A DNA stretch of 29,323 bases, from positions 1 to 29,323 of the forward strand of contig DJTQ01000264.1 of NCBI GenBank assembly GCA_002439285.1. Direction: 5' to 3'. Below the pieces are notes generated by a model, which saw only the letters and a list, made by a program, of their open reading frames with translations, was not told the DNA's origin and made no database searches. Made by a program: the position numbers and the translations under genes. Positions 29,297 through 29,323 of this stretch are shown here, piece by piece (position 1 is the first letter of the stretch; each line of letters starts with the position of its first letter). This DNA comes from Paenibacillaceae bacterium UBA6304. GTDB lineage: Bacteria; Bacillota; Bacilli; Paenibacillales; Paenibacillaceae.

Positions 29297-29323
29297 CTAC
29301 AATCGCTGTTGGTTCCAGATTTC

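Noticed and set aside
29194..29323. Purine or xanthine riboswitch upstream of the permease
   Set aside because: The 130 nt present are AT-rich and lack the conserved purine-aptamer loops; an aptamer further upstream is unlikely because the promoter-like block is so near the gene.

Overview
The window looks like chromosome from a Paenibacillus-type Firmicute (Paenibacillaceae). The evidence is moderate GC content, strong AGGAGG-type ribosome binding sites, frequent GTG/TTG starts, an LtaS-like sulfatase, a caa3-type cytochrome oxidase cluster with CtaG and CtaM, a YtrA-type GntR regulator and a UgtP-like glycosyltransferase. The species assignment is inference. No rRNA, tRNA, phage or transposase gene was seen.

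Layout. 1-540 (minus): the first 33 codons of a MutS2-family gene. They sit behind a leader of about 400 nt that holds a seven-codon upstream ORF, two intrinsic terminators and a long-range inverted repeat. 712-2583 (+): a lipoteichoic-acid-synthase-like membrane sulfatase. 2728-2912: a four-unit palindromic repeat cluster. 3022-5497: a MATE efflux pump divergent from an AraC-type regulator. 5580-8087 (+): a DegV lipid-binding protein, then a coiled-coil membrane protein and an AIM24 protein. 8088-8942: a gene-free accessory stretch with a GC-rich block, a second copy of the repeat cluster and an 18-20 bp tandem array. 8943-10103 (minus): a membrane-anchored phosphodiester glycosidase behind a possible ECF promoter. 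10295-11384 (minus): a CstR-type persulfide-sensing operon, with promoter and operator visible, encoding one intact and one catalytically dead rhodanese. 11552-12046: a low-molecular-weight protein tyrosine phosphatase. 12185-17187 (minus): a six-gene ABC-transporter operon with an internal YtrA-type repressor, apparently transcribed from a promoter about 440 nt upstream that overlaps a perfect 16-bp palindrome. 17245-17427: another four-unit dyad-symmetric repeat, unrelated in sequence to the first family. 17748-23593 (minus): ctaC-D-E-F-G-M, encoding a caa3 oxidase and two assembly factors, interrupted between ctaF and ctaG by a small element with terminal inverted repeats. 23808-24909 (minus): a stand-alone methionine aminopeptidase and a small unknown protein. 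25278-27808 (+): a serine hydrolase, a diacylglycerol-glucosyltransferase-like enzyme and a DUF4870 membrane protein. 27850-29193 (minus): an NCS2 purine/pyrimidine permease.

The main physiological themes are cell-envelope lipids and polymers (LtaS-like, DegV, glycosyltransferase, glycosidase), aerobic respiration, sulfide/persulfide stress and drug or stress export. The most unusual content is non-coding: the multi-part leader before the MutS2-family gene; two repeat clusters sharing an exact 51-62-51 nt geometry; a third, unrelated quartet with the same symmetric plan; and a shared promoter-region block upstream of both degV and the permease.
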